Origin: JABAAE01 sp036336715
GTDB taxonomy: Bacteria; Planctomycetota; Planctomycetia; Pirellulales; Pirellulaceae
Direction: 5' to 3'
NCBI GenBank assembly: GCA_036336715.1
Contig: JAYZFP010000203.1
Location: 1-64,000 of the forward strand
DNA: 64,000 bases
A program made the position numbers and the translations under genes. Position 1 is the first letter of the stretch; each line of letters opens with the position of its first letter. The notes under the pieces were generated by a model. The model searched no databases and had not been told where the DNA came from. It was given only the letters and a program-made list of their open reading frames with translations. Positions 50,021 to 60,277 of the stretch are shown here, one piece after another.

Positions 50021-51499
50021 TCAGAAGGGCCATTCGACAAAAGGGGACGGGACGAGAAACGCGTGTTGGTCAAACAGTCCCGCAGCACCGGTCCAGATTA
50101 CAAACCTCATCAGGTAAACAAAGCCGGCAAAGGCGAATGCCAGGAAAAGTTGCAGGGTCCAGAAGGGCCAGCGGAACCAGAGACTGGACCGCCGCGTCGC
50201 CAGTTGGGCATGCAGGTAGGTCCAACCGGAGATGAACCGGATCGGGAGCATGAAGAGAATGAAAACGATGGCTGGCAGGAAAAGCAGTTCCGGAAAAATT
50301 CGTTCGATCTTCAGCAGAAACAGCGGTAGGGAAAAAATGAAGGTCGCCCCCACCGTAAGCAGGTGACGCAATGGGGCCCGACGAAAGGTCTCCCGCGCGG
50401 CCCGCAGTTCAAACAGGGCGGAGAACCTGTTTTCAACGGCAAAATGAACTTGCAACAGAGGAAGCCATGTGGCCACCAGGGCGAAACTGACGATTCCCAA
50501 AAAACCGGTGAGCAGGGCCACTCCATCCACCGAACGGGCGGAAAAGACCATGGTGGAAACGGGTACGGCCAGCCAGATCAGAGTGCCAGCAAAGCATCGT
50601 ATTCCCAACCAGAACAGGTGGGGCAAATGGAGTTCCTGCAGGAAATTCCAGACCCCATCCCGGGCACCGGAAAAAAGTTTTCCACTGCGCAGGTATTTCC
50701 AGATGATTGCAGGCAGGAGCCAGTCCGACACGGGTTGAGCGTTACAGAGATCGTTGACCAGGCGGGGTGCGACCCTGCCCAGTGTGGTATCGAGAAGGGG
50801 ACGAAAAAAAACGGAGTTGGCCATTTTCCTGGCGACCCAGATGCCCAGCGCAAAGGGAGCGATCAGTGGCCAGAAAAAGTGGCGGAGTTTGCCGCCACAA
50901 AACCAGGCGGCCAGGATATGAGCGAGAATTAGCGACGTGCCTGTTCTGTACAGCCTGCCGTAGCCGAGCGTCGTTTCTGAATCCGGATCAATGAGGCGGG
51001 CCGCCTCGTACCAGGTTCCCAGCAGGGTAATCGGCCACAGCATCAACCAGGTGCCGACCAGGATCCCGGCCAGCTTCGCCGCCTGCTCAAAGCCAACAAA
51101 ACCAGAGCGGATTTTTCCTGTCCTGGCTATCCGGGAGCTGACTTCGAGAAAATAGCCGAGGACGAGGAACTGGAGCAGGGGCAGCACTGCAGCGATGGCG
51201 AGGCAGAGTACCAGGCCCAACAGGCCGCAGCACCAGTGGTACGCCTTGCCGAACCAATCCAGGACCTGGAAAGGCCAACTTCGGCCCGGTGTGACATTTT
51301 CATCCGGCCAGGTCGGGGAGTTGCCCGTTTCCGGTACCTGAGGATTGGGGCCCGCAAAACCGGATGGCCGGGGCAGGGAGGGTAGGGGGCCCTTGAATCC
51401 GGCAGGCAATGGAGGCGGTTGTGCAGCCGCCTGCCCGGTAAAAACGGGTTCCGTCGGTGGAGCGGCAGGCGATTTGGCTGGATCGTTTTCCATCGACAA
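50021..51499 (-). CDS. Multi-pass membrane protein of unknown function
   Basis: The 492-residue protein has a Pro/Ala-rich cytoplasmic N-terminus (about 1-75; PAAPPTEPVFTGQAAAQPPPL) and about seven to eight hydrophobic helices from residue 90 on (GLLGLVLCLAIAAVLPLLQFLVLGYFLEV, LAGILVGTWLMLWPITLLG, HLLTVGATFIFSLPLFLL). No transporter or enzyme motif is recognised. An ATG at 51493 is an equally possible start. It stands alone between convergent and co-directional neighbours. Confidence 0.7.
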   Translation of the reverse strand: MSMENDPAKSPAAPPTEPVFTGQAAAQPPPLPAGFKGPLPSLPRPSGFAGPNPQVPETGNSPTWPDENVTPGRSWPFQVLDWFGKAYHWCCGLLGLVLCLAIAAVLPLLQFLVLGYFLEVSSRIARTGKIRSGFVGFEQAAKLAGILVGTWLMLWPITLLGTWYEAARLIDPDSETTLGYGRLYRTGTSLILAHILAAWFCGGKLRHFFWPLIAPFALGIWVARKMANSVFFRPLLDTTLGRVAPRLVNDLCNAQPVSDWLLPAIIWKYLRSGKLFSGARDGVWNFLQELHLPHLFWLGIRCFAGTLIWLAVPVSTMVFSARSVDGVALLTGFLGIVSFALVATWLPLLQVHFAVENRFSALFELRAARETFRRAPLRHLLTVGATFIFSLPLFLLKIERIFPELLFLPAIVFILFMLPIRFISGWTYLHAQLATRRSSLWFRWPFWTLQLFLAFAFAGFVYLMRFVIWTGAAGLFDQHAFLVPSPFVEWPF

Positions 51500-51699
51500 G
51501 TCCGGGTTCGGCGTGCATCTTTGAGAGGAATATAGTTGAAATCGGCGTCACGGTCGTGTCCAGCTTCCGCCCCTTTTGCGTCCGCCCGCTTGGTCAAACA
51601 ACCGTTGTCTGAACACGGTGTACCCGGTTTCCCGTCTCAGGTTTCATGTGTCAGTCCAAATAAAACCGGTTTCGGCAAAATAAGGAGAGGATTCCGGTT

Positions 51700-53109
51700 T
51701 CAATCCTCGGCGGGACTGCCATCGCCACACATCATGACGATGCGTGGCAGGAATTCGCCGACGACCTCCACCAGTTCCTGTTGGGCTGCCATCACATCGT
51801 GAATGTTCTTGTAGGCCCCGGGCACTTCGTCGATTCCTGCAGCCAGCAGCCTGACATTCCGGTCGGCCAGGTGGGACTTCCATTGATTCCAGTGGAATTC
51901 CTTTTTTGCCGCCGTGCGGGACATCCGACGGCCAGCTCCATGGGAAGCGGAATGAAAGCTGTTTTTGTTGCCCCGTCCCCGAACGACAAAGGCGGAATCA
52001 GCCATGTTGCCCGGGATCACACCGAGCTCCCCTTTTCCGGCAGGCGTGGCACCCTTGCGATGCACGTAGACCTCCCGACCCTGGTGGTTTTCTTTCCAGG
52101 CAAAGTTGTGGTGATTTTCAACGCCGGCGATGGCTTTCCCACCCGATTGCCGCAAAACGTTGCGGTGGATCACGTGGTGATTTGCCGAAGCGTAACGCCC
52201 CATCAGGTTCATCGCGGCCCAGTAACTCTGCCCCTCTTCCGAATCCATTGAAAGCCAGGCCAGGTGTTTCAATTGTGGATGGTTGCGGAACCTGGCAGGG
52301 ACGTTTTTTCTCGCGATGTCCGTGTAGCGTCGGCAGACGGCAGCACCGGTTCCACGGCTTCCGCTGTGGGAAAGCAGGGCCACGTACCGCCCGGCTGAAA
52401 GGCCGAGTTCGTCCCCGGGCAGGCTGAGGATGCCCCATTCCACAAAGTGGTTGCCGCTGCCACTGGTTCCCAGCTGCCTCCAGGCCCGGTCGCGATTTTC
52501 ACGGGTTACCGCTGTGATCGACCAGTCCTCGTCGAGGACCTCGTGGTGATGAGGGACTTTCCATTTGCCACCGGTTCCAAAGCGGGTTCCCCGGTGCAGC
52601 GCACTGTCCAGTTCATGACAAGCGCCTGGAGAGTTTTCATCGAGCCGCTGGACCGGCAAATCCGTTACCGTCATCTTCATGCGACAGGCAATGTCGACTC
52701 CTACCGCATAGGGAATGACTGCATTCTCGCAGGCCAGGACCCCACCGATTGGCAAGCCGTAGCCGACATGGGCATCTGGCATCAGCGCGGCTCCGACGGA
52801 AACGGGAAGCGAGCAGGCATTTTCCATTTGGCGGATCGAAGCACTGTCGATTTCGTCACCCCACTTTTGGTAACCGCAGTTATGCCTGGGGGCTGCGGAT
52901 TCCTGTTGATAACCGATGATGGCCTCTGCCAGTGGTCCGTAGATGGCATCTTCCAGATGGTCGGACGGTCCCGCAACGACGCAAGGGATCTTTTTTTTGG
53001 GTCGGTGTTCTTCCAGTTTTTTTTCACTGGCGGCCCGCTGCACACAGGCGATAGCGGTTGGAATGCAATCTTCAGGCACACCCAGTTGCATCAACTGTTT
53101 CTTGTTCAT
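51700..53109 (-). CDS. rtcB: RNA-splicing ligase RtcB
   Basis: The 469-residue protein is a complete RtcB. Metal ligands are visible: Asp139 and Cys142 in VGVDIACRM, His221 in SGSGNHFVE, His248 in LLSHSGSRG, and His in GVENHHNFAW (333-334). The guanylylated His is at 390 in FHSASHGAGR, and the VYVHRKGATPA block is present. RtcB joins RNA 2',3'-cyclic-phosphate (3'-phosphate) ends to 5'-OH ends using GTP and Mn2+, in RNA repair and tRNA splicing. No archease or RtcA gene is adjacent. The ATG at 53109 gives the expected N-terminus. Confidence 0.95.
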   Translation of the reverse strand: MNKKQLMQLGVPEDCIPTAIACVQRAASEKKLEEHRPKKKIPCVVAGPSDHLEDAIYGPLAEAIIGYQQESAAPRHNCGYQKWGDEIDSASIRQMENACSLPVSVGAALMPDAHVGYGLPIGGVLACENAVIPYAVGVDIACRMKMTVTDLPVQRLDENSPGACHELDSALHRGTRFGTGGKWKVPHHHEVLDEDWSITAVTRENRDRAWRQLGTSGSGNHFVEWGILSLPGDELGLSAGRYVALLSHSGSRGTGAAVCRRYTDIARKNVPARFRNHPQLKHLAWLSMDSEEGQSYWAAMNLMGRYASANHHVIHRNVLRQSGGKAIAGVENHHNFAWKENHQGREVYVHRKGATPAGKGELGVIPGNMADSAFVVRGRGNKNSFHSASHGAGRRMSRTAAKKEFHWNQWKSHLADRNVRLLAAGIDEVPGAYKNIHDVMAAQQELVEVVGEFLPRIVMMCGDGSPAED

Positions 53110-53261
53110 CGACTTTCGTCTCTGGTCAGGCCATTGTGCGAAACGTTCTCAGACGTAAAGAGCGAAAATCGGACACAGGGTTCACTTTCAGACCGTCGAA
53201 GGGTCAACGGCCAGATTGATTGAAGATCCAACCGTTGCCACTGATCCGGGATGGTGGAGGG

Positions 53262-55019
53262 TCATTCGATTCGGTTGCTGAATCGCCAGGTTGATTGAAA
53301 ATCGGAATCGATTTTGAGCTTCAGCAGCTTGGCCCGCAGCAGTTCCACGGGGATGCTGTTTTCTTTCAGCACGGCATCATGGAACTCCCGATTGGTCATT
53401 TTTCCGCTTTGCACCAACTCTTCATGCAGTTTGCGAAATTGCAGCGCCCCGATCATGTAGGCCGCCTGGTAAAGAGGGCCATACCCTCCCATGACACTTC
53501 TGCGAACTTCTGCACGGGCGTTATTGGGCTCGTGACCCACGCGATCAATCAGGTACTCAATGCATTCCTCAGCCGGCATTTCACCGGCATGGTAGCTGAG
53601 AGAGAACACGATTCTTGCACAACGGTGCTTCCTCCAGAAGAGCATGCCAATCCGGTCCTCGTTGGACTTGGCGAAACCGAGGTCCCAGAGCAGCATCTCC
53701 CAGTACACTGCCCAGCCTTCCAGCCAGAACGGTGTACCAAAGGCCTGGCGATAAGGCTTGTGCCTCTTGTTCATGAAGTACTGAAGGTGATGACCGGGGA
53801 TCAGTTCATGGTGCACCGTTGCCCGGGCGAAGTGGGGGTTGTTCCCCCGCATGCTCATCATCTTGTCCATGTGGGACATTTCGCGTTTTGGATAGGAAAC
53901 CAGGATGGTGTGGCCGCCGAGAAAGTAGGGACTCATTTTCTGACGGGCGGGAGACATCATCCTCATTCGCCAGGACTCTTTGGCAATCGAGGGAATCGTG
54001 ATCAGGTTGTTCAGTTCCAGGAAGTTGACCGCTTCCTGGGCCAGGTCGTTGATCAGTTTGGGTTGGTCACCAGGCTTGACGAACCGGTTCTTTACAGCAT
54101 TTTGAGCCTCTTTCCAGTCAGTGTAGCCGAGCGCCCGGCTGGCAATCCGCATCTCGTTGTCACACCAGATCATTTCCTGGTTGGCAATATCAATCAGTTC
54201 ATCAACCGTGTAGGGAATCAATGCATGTTTCAATTCCTGTTCCAGTCGCTTCCGCCCGATCGGTTCGCCTACAATCTGGCTGGCCGGATCTGCATCGCCG
54301 TAGATCCCGGCCTGTAATTTCCCTTTGTATTTTTTCAGTCCGTCTTGAAGTGCCTCGTAGGGTTTTTCCACCCACCAGGAGTATCCCGGGTCGTATCCGA
54401 GGTGGAACCGGTGATACTCGTCGAGGGCTCCAGTTGCTGCATCGAGTTGCCGGATCGCCCGCACGATAACTACCGGGTTGGAAGTCGAGAACAGTTTGAT
54501 GATGGATGTGTCAAACGAATCAACCTGCGTGGTAACTGCGGCAAAGGTTTCTGCAACTTTTTGGGGGTTGGTTTCACGGGTTGCCTCATGCTCATCCAGC
54601 AGCTGGTTGATGGGATCCAGGAATGGGAGCAACCGCCGGGCAATCTTGTCTTTGGCCAATCGGTCTTCCAGTTCAGCGGCCCGCTGCCGGATCTGATTTC
54701 GGAGGAGCAGTATGTCAATTTTGGCGTCGGTGTCCAAAGACTCGAAATCGACCTGGGCAACGCGTGTTTGCCAGGTCGAGTAGAATCTGGTCATCCGCTG
54801 TTGGGTAATTTCGGAGTTCGGGTTCCTGTATCTGAATTTCAGGCTTGCCGCATCTTCAACGTATTGTTCCACCAGTTCGCGGGCCGACTCGGGCGGAAAG
54901 CCCCAGGCCATCGGAAGGCCCATCAAGAGGGTCAACAGAATGACCGCCGTTTGTTTGGGAGTGCAAATCGCTGGCATTGTATCCGGGATCGCAGGCTTTT
55001 TTCGGGCTGATAGCAACAT
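53262..55019 (-). CDS. Exported DUF885-family metallopeptidase-like protein
   Basis: The 585-residue protein has a signal peptide (TAVILLTLLMGLPMAWG) and the DUF885 signature HHELIPGHHLQYFMNKRH, with later LEGWAVYWEMLLWDLGF supplying a Glu at the expected distance. DUF885 resembles gluzincin metallopeptidases, with His-Glu-x-x-x-x-His in place of a classical HExxH. Whether it hydrolyses peptides here is unknown. The start could be 55019 or the in-frame ATG at 54977; both keep the signal peptide. It is about 150 bases upstream of rtcB on the same strand. Confidence 0.85.
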   Translation of the reverse strand: MLLSARKKPAIPDTMPAICTPKQTAVILLTLLMGLPMAWGFPPESARELVEQYVEDAASLKFRYRNPNSEITQQRMTRFYSTWQTRVAQVDFESLDTDAKIDILLLRNQIRQRAAELEDRLAKDKIARRLLPFLDPINQLLDEHEATRETNPQKVAETFAAVTTQVDSFDTSIIKLFSTSNPVVIVRAIRQLDAATGALDEYHRFHLGYDPGYSWWVEKPYEALQDGLKKYKGKLQAGIYGDADPASQIVGEPIGRKRLEQELKHALIPYTVDELIDIANQEMIWCDNEMRIASRALGYTDWKEAQNAVKNRFVKPGDQPKLINDLAQEAVNFLELNNLITIPSIAKESWRMRMMSPARQKMSPYFLGGHTILVSYPKREMSHMDKMMSMRGNNPHFARATVHHELIPGHHLQYFMNKRHKPYRQAFGTPFWLEGWAVYWEMLLWDLGFAKSNEDRIGMLFWRKHRCARIVFSLSYHAGEMPAEECIEYLIDRVGHEPNNARAEVRRSVMGGYGPLYQAAYMIGALQFRKLHEELVQSGKMTNREFHDAVLKENSIPVELLRAKLLKLKIDSDFQSTWRFSNRIE

Positions 55020-55183
55020 GTTTTATCCTGGCTGACGGGGGTGCGTGCATGGTGGGATTCTTGAATTATCCGGTGGGGTTCGCATAATTCAGTCTGGAGA
55101 GGAGCCCGCCCGTTTTTATAATGTTAGCAGATTGCATTGGCAGCATTGAAAATCAGCTCGAAAAAACAAAACGAAATGATGAG

Positions 55184-58102
55184 ATGAATTTTTGCACTTT
55201 TCCAATCCCCTCTCAATCAGTTGGCGCAACCATTGTTAAGTCCTTTGCGACAGGGAGAGTCCGCCTTGCGGTTGGGTGCCTTTTGGTGACCGCCTGGTTC
55301 ATGTGGAATGGTAATTCCGTCTCAGCCCAGACGGAAATTGACTTTAACCGGGACATCAGGCCACTGCTGGCGACCCATTGCCTGGCATGCCACGGACCGG
55401 ATGAATCCTCCAGGGAAGCCGGTCTTCGACTGGACCAGTTCGACCGGGCCACCGCAGAAGCTGAATCGGGTGAAAGGCCTCTGGTCCCCGGAAAGCCGGA
55501 CCAGAGTGAGTTGTTGCGCCGTGTCCGTTTGCCGTGCGGCGATGACGAAAAAATGCCCCCTTCGGGATCGGGGCTCTCCGAGGCGGAAATCAGCAAAATC
55601 GAGGCCTGGATCCGGCAAGGCGCCGGCTACCAGCGGCATTGGGCTTTTGAAAAGCCGGCACGGCCGAAATGGGGACCGGTCAGCAATCCAGGCTGGTCCA
55701 GGGGGGGGATTGACCGGTTTGTCCAGCAACGGCTCGACAGGGAGTCGCTTGTGCCCACACCGGCAGCCCGCCGGCATCTGATCGCCCGCCGGGTACATCT
55801 GGATCTGCTTGGCGTTCCGCCCACGGTCGAGGCAGCGGAACAATTTGTAAAGGACCGGTCACCCGATGCTTACGAAAGAATGGTGGATCGCGTTCTCGCC
55901 GCTCCGAAATTCGGCGAACGTTGGGCCCGGGTCTGGCTGGACCTGGCGCGGTATGCGGATTCGCAGGGCTATGCGCAGGATTCGCCCCGGACGATCTACC
56001 GTTATCGGGACTGGGTCATCGAGGCGATCAACCGCAATCTTCCTTTTGACCAGTTTTCCATCGAGCAGCTGGCAGGTGACATGCTGCCCAATCCTACCGA
56101 TGACCAGATTCTGGCGACCGCTTTTCACCGCAATACGATGACCAACAGCGAAGGAGGGACCGATGACGAAGAGTTCCGTACGGCCGCTGTGGTGGACCGG
56201 GTGAATACGACGATGCAGGTCTGGATGGGGATGACGATGGGTTGCGCCCAGTGCCATACCCACAAGTATGATCCCATCTCGCAGAAAGAGTACTTTCGGG
56301 TGTTCGCAATCCTGAACCAGACCGAGGATGCTGACCGGGGAAACGAAGCTCCCCTGTTTTCGGAATTGTCACCCGCCCGTCTGCGTCAGAAAAGAAAGCT
56401 TGAGCTCGAGATCCTCGAGCTGGAAAAAAATATCGCGACTCGTCCCCGGGCCGAGTTGAAAGCGGTTTCGCTGCCGTCCGGAGAAATCAAGGCAAGGTTT
56501 GTCCGGGTGCAGGGGATCGGCGAGATGTTTTTGCACCTGGCCGAGGTCCAGGCGTTTGAAGGCGAACGGAACGTGGCTCCCCTGGGCAAGGCCCGGCAAT
56601 CAACGACTGCTTTCGATGGACCGGCCCGGTTTGGGAACGATGGACAGACCGACGGAGATTTTCAGAAAAAGAGCGTGACTCACACCGCCGAGGAAACCGA
56701 TCCCTGGTGGGAGGTCGATCTGAATTCAAATCGGAAACTGCAGAAGGTGGTTGTCTGGAACAGGACCGACAACGAAGGGGTGCGACTGAGACTGAAGCAG
56801 TTTCGGGTCATTCTGCTGGATGAAAAACGAAATCCTGTCTGGACCCGGTCAAGCAGCGAGATTCCCAATCCCTCCCTCTCTTTCCCGGTGCCAGCCACCG
56901 GAAAGGAACTCTCCGCAGGGGATCGAAAGCAGCTGCTGGCACTGATGACTGAAAACGGAACAGGGCTTTCGGCGGAAGAAAAGAAACTGAAATCACTGCG
57001 GGATCAGTTAACCAAAATTGCCAAGCCCGACATTTCCACTCCCATCATGAAGCAATTGCCCGAGAAGGGAAAACGGCAAACCCGAATCCACATACGTGGC
57101 AACTTTCGCAGTCCTGGTGAAGTGGTCACCGCGGGCGTTCCCGGGGTCTTTCACCCGCTGGAGAAAAAAGATGACTCTCCAGACCGTCTTGATTTTGCCA
57201 GGTGGCTGGTCAGTCGGGAGAACCCGGTCACCGCGCGGGTGATCGTCAATCGTTTCTGGGAGCAGCTGTTTGGAACCGGGATCGTGGAAACCAGTGAAGA
57301 TTTTGGGACCCAGGGCGGTTTGCCTTCTCATCCCGAATTGCTGGATCACCTGGCCGTGGAATTCATGGCTCATGACTGGGATGTGAAATGGCTTTTGAAA
57401 AGTATTGTCTGCAGTGCGACGTATCGCCAGTCATCGAGAGTCAGTCCGCAGTTGCTCAAAAGGGATCCCCGGAACCGGTTGCTGGCTCGTGGTCCGAGGG
57501 TTCGACTGTCCGCCGAGATGATCCGTGACCAGGCATTGTTTGTTTCGGGGACTCTGAGCACCAAAATGAACGGGCCCTCGGTGCGTCCGCCAAGGCCCAA
57601 GCTTGGCTTGCGGGCTGCCTTCGGGGGGAGCACCGACTGGGAACCCAGCCCGGGTGAGGATGCCTATCGCCGCGGCCTGTACACGACCTGGAGACGGACT
57701 TCGCCTTATCCTTCGATGACAACGTTCGATGCACCCAGCCGGGAGTTTTGTACCATTCGCAGAAGTCGAACCAATACGCCCCTTCAGGCGCTGGTCACGC
57801 TGAATGATCCCGTTTTCGTCAATGCAGCAAGGTCTCTTGCGAGAGAGGTCATGCAGACGGAAGCTGACCCGCAGGCTCGATTGGCCCAACTGTTTCGCAA
57901 GGTGCTGATTCGTCCTCCCGCTTCCGGGGAGATTGCTTTTTTGCTTGAAATCCATGGCCGGGTACGGCAGAAACTGTCGGCCGAGGATGCCCAACAACTG
58001 GCCGGCCCGCAGGGCACTGGCATCGATTCCCGCGACCTGGCCAGCTGGGTGGTGATTTCCAACGTGGTGCTTAACCTGGATGAGACGTTGGCCCGCCCCT
58101 GA
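55184..58102 (+). CDS. Planctomycete cytochrome PSCyt1/DUF1549/DUF1553 protein with discoidin-like insert
   Basis: The 972-residue exported protein has a signal peptide (LAVGCLLVTAWFMWNGNSVSAQ) and a PSCyt1 haem domain (CLACHG, about 60-120). The DUF1549 domain (GGIDRFVQQRLDRESLVP onward) includes a second haem motif, CAQCH. Next comes an inserted F5/8 type C (discoidin/galactose-binding)-like domain (about 430-570; ARFVRVQGIGEMFLHLAEVQ, WWEVDLNSNRKLQKVVVWN), and then the DUF1553 domain (RLDFARWLVSRENPVTARVI). These proteins are thought to oxidise or bind extracellular carbohydrates in planctomycetes. They are usually followed by a DUF1501 gene; here the next gene is a multihaem protein instead. 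The ATG at 55184 is preferred over 55121. Confidence 0.88.
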   Translation: MNFCTFPIPSQSVGATIVKSFATGRVRLAVGCLLVTAWFMWNGNSVSAQTEIDFNRDIRPLLATHCLACHGPDESSREAGLRLDQFDRATAEAESGERPLVPGKPDQSELLRRVRLPCGDDEKMPPSGSGLSEAEISKIEAWIRQGAGYQRHWAFEKPARPKWGPVSNPGWSRGGIDRFVQQRLDRESLVPTPAARRHLIARRVHLDLLGVPPTVEAAEQFVKDRSPDAYERMVDRVLAAPKFGERWARVWLDLARYADSQGYAQDSPRTIYRYRDWVIEAINRNLPFDQFSIEQLAGDMLPNPTDDQILATAFHRNTMTNSEGGTDDEEFRTAAVVDRVNTTMQVWMGMTMGCAQCHTHKYDPISQKEYFRVFAILNQTEDADRGNEAPLFSELSPARLRQKRKLELEILELEKNIATRPRAELKAVSLPSGEIKARFVRVQGIGEMFLHLAEVQAFEGERNVAPLGKARQSTTAFDGPARFGNDGQTDGDFQKKSVTHTAEETDPWWEVDLNSNRKLQKVVVWNRTDNEGVRLRLKQFRVILLDEKRNPVWTRSSSEIPNPSLSFPVPATGKELSAGDRKQLLALMTENGTGLSAEEKKLKSLRDQLTKIAKPDISTPIMKQLPEKGKRQTRIHIRGNFRSPGEVVTAGVPGVFHPLEKKDDSPDRLDFARWLVSRENPVTARVIVNRFWEQLFGTGIVETSEDFGTQGGLPSHPELLDHLAVEFMAHDWDVKWLLKSIVCSATYRQSSRVSPQLLKRDPRNRLLARGPRVRLSAEMIRDQALFVSGTLSTKMNGPSVRPPRPKLGLRAAFGGSTDWEPSPGEDAYRRGLYTTWRRTSPYPSMTTFDAPSREFCTIRRSRTNTPLQALVTLNDPVFVNAARSLAREVMQTEADPQARLAQLFRKVLIRPPASGEIAFLLEIHGRVRQKLSAEDAQQLAGPQGTGIDSRDLASWVVISNVVLNLDETLARP

Positions 58103-58162
58103 TTTCAGTCCCCTTTCGGGTGACTTTCCGTTTTGTGTTCCCCCTTGTGAATCAACATCCTG

Positions 58163-60247
58163 ATGAAGTCGCTGACTTTTTTCGCAGTCACCCTTTTCTG
58201 CATCCGCCTCTGCTGCCAGACGATTTCCGGGCAGGATGGGTTGAAACCGGGCCGGCTCCCGTCCGATATCCGGAAAAGCCTGGTTCCCGGGTTGCTCACC
58301 GAATTCCTTTCAGCGGACGGAGCGGTCGTCGACTCGCAGATCAATCGCCTGCCGGCGCTGACTGTCAGTGAAGGAGAAAACCTCTCACCCTTTGTTGCGG
58401 ACCGCAAGGTCAGCATTCGCTATGTTGGCTACCTGAAGCTCAAGCTCAAGGGAGCCCACGTGTTGTCGCTGCAGGGTCGGGGACGGATCCACTGGGCTCT
58501 CAATGACGCTGTTGTTTTCTCCGGCAGCGGGGACCTGGCAGAATTGGGAAAAAAAAGTGTCGAATTGGTCAAGGGATATAACCGGTTTGAGCTGTTGTAC
58601 GAGCCACCCGGCGACGGTGACCCGTTGTTGCGGGCCTACTGGGAGAGTGATTCCTTTGCCCGGGAACCGATTCCATCGACATTTTTTCTGACCGCCCGGG
58701 ATCATCTGAAAACCGTTCAGGCTGAAGTCGTGGACCACCATCAATTGCATGCCGGTCGCGACCTGTTTTTGCGGCATCATTGCCAACGCTGTCACACTGC
58801 TACTGACGGGTCTCACGAGATTTTTACCTCACCCCGGGGACCCGATCTGGCGGTATCAGCCGATCTGGCAACTGCAGGGTGGTTAAAAGAGTGGTTGCTG
58901 GACCCGGCAAAAATGCGAAACGATACCACCATGCCCCATCTGCTGGAAGGATCGGAGCAGCCCGAACGTGACGCAGACGACCTGATCGCTTTTTTGCTCT
59001 CCCGACGCGACCGCCGGGAAACGGATGCCATGGGCGGGGATGCAGAGATCGGTGGTGAAATTTTCGAGAACCTGGGATGTATCGGCTGCCACCATTTTGA
59101 AACGCCTGATCATGAAGACGAGTACCAGAGGGTTTCGCTCCATCACGCGGCTGTAAAATTCAGGCCGGGAAAACTGGCCCTTTTCCTGAAGGATTCCCGG
59201 GCACATTCCCCCTGGAGCCGGATGCCTCAATTTCGCATCGATCCGGAGCAGGCCGGCCACCTGGAGGCTTTTCTGCGAGAGGCCGCCACCGCGGAGCTGA
59301 AGGCGAAATCCTCTGACCGGTCTGCCCAAGAGGCACCCGGGAACGTCAAGCGGGGTGAGCAACTCTTTGATTCTGTCGGCTGTGCCAATTGTCATCCGGT
59401 CGGCGAACTGCGGTCGGGTACGTTGCGGGCCCTTCCCCTGGACGCCTGCAAATCTGACCGGGGCTGTCTGTCCGCCGTCGAGACCCGACAACCGGGATCG
59501 AAGGCCATGCATTATCCTTTTTCGGCTGAACAAACTGCCGCTTTGCAACTTTTTGTCGCTGGCCGCCATGCGCGTTCGCTGGAGCGACCCAATCTTGGTT
59601 ACCTCGCCTCGCGGATGATCCGGGAGTTGCGGTGCACCACCTGCCACGACCTGGACGACATCCAGGCGACGCTGCCCTACATCATCGAGGAGGAAGGGGT
59701 GGTCGGCCTTCCTCCCAACCGGGTTCCCATGCTGACGTGGGCCGGTGAAAAACTCCTCCCGCAATGGTCGGAACAACTGATACGGGGGAAACTGCCGTAC
59801 CGGGTGCGGGAACATTTCCGCGTCCAGATGCCCGGGTTTCCGCAACGGGGCCAATGGATTGCAGAGGGGTTGTCACGAGTCCATGGATTTGACCCCCATG
59901 AAAATCAGACGCTGAAACTGGATGCCGGCAAGGTAAGCAGCGGGCGAGCGGTTGCCGCCATGGAGACCGGACTGTCCTGCAACCGTTGCCATGCCATTGG
60001 GGATCAGAAACCGAATGCTGCGTTCGATGCACAAAGTACCAATCTGGTTTATGCGGCCCGCCGTCTGCGAAGGGAATACTATCTTCGCTGGATGTTCGAT
60101 CCACTTCGCATCGATCGCCAAACCAAGATGCCAAAGTTTTCCGAGGATGGACGCTCGACTTCCCTGAAGTCGGTCCTCGGTGGCGATGCCTCGAGGCAAT
60201 TCGATGCAGTGTGGCATTACCTCAACAGTATCAAGGCCAAAGACTAA
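58163..60247 (+). CDS. Exported pentahaem c-type cytochrome with PA14-like N-terminal domain
   Basis: The 694-residue protein has a signal peptide (SLTFFAVTLFCIRLCCQTISGQ) and a beta-rich PA14-like domain (about 40-190; IRYVGYLKLKLKGAHVLSLQG, GYNRFELLYEPPGDGDPLL). Five CxxCH haem motifs follow: CQRCH, CIGCH, CANCH, CTTCH and CNRCH. It starts 60 bases after the DUF1553 protein gene and likely forms its electron-accepting partner. PA14-like domains bind sugars in many proteins, so the pair may couple sugar binding to electron transfer (inference). Confidence 0.85.
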   Translation: MKSLTFFAVTLFCIRLCCQTISGQDGLKPGRLPSDIRKSLVPGLLTEFLSADGAVVDSQINRLPALTVSEGENLSPFVADRKVSIRYVGYLKLKLKGAHVLSLQGRGRIHWALNDAVVFSGSGDLAELGKKSVELVKGYNRFELLYEPPGDGDPLLRAYWESDSFAREPIPSTFFLTARDHLKTVQAEVVDHHQLHAGRDLFLRHHCQRCHTATDGSHEIFTSPRGPDLAVSADLATAGWLKEWLLDPAKMRNDTTMPHLLEGSEQPERDADDLIAFLLSRRDRRETDAMGGDAEIGGEIFENLGCIGCHHFETPDHEDEYQRVSLHHAAVKFRPGKLALFLKDSRAHSPWSRMPQFRIDPEQAGHLEAFLREAATAELKAKSSDRSAQEAPGNVKRGEQLFDSVGCANCHPVGELRSGTLRALPLDACKSDRGCLSAVETRQPGSKAMHYPFSAEQTAALQLFVAGRHARSLERPNLGYLASRMIRELRCTTCHDLDDIQATLPYIIEEEGVVGLPPNRVPMLTWAGEKLLPQWSEQLIRGKLPYRVREHFRVQMPGFPQRGQWIAEGLSRVHGFDPHENQTLKLDAGKVSSGRAVAAMETGLSCNRCHAIGDQKPNAAFDAQSTNLVYAARRLRREYYLRWMFDPLRIDRQTKMPKFSEDGRSTSLKSVLGGDASRQFDAVWHYLNSIKAKD

Positions 60248-60277
60248 CCGGGTGATTCCAAACCGGCTGCTGACTTG

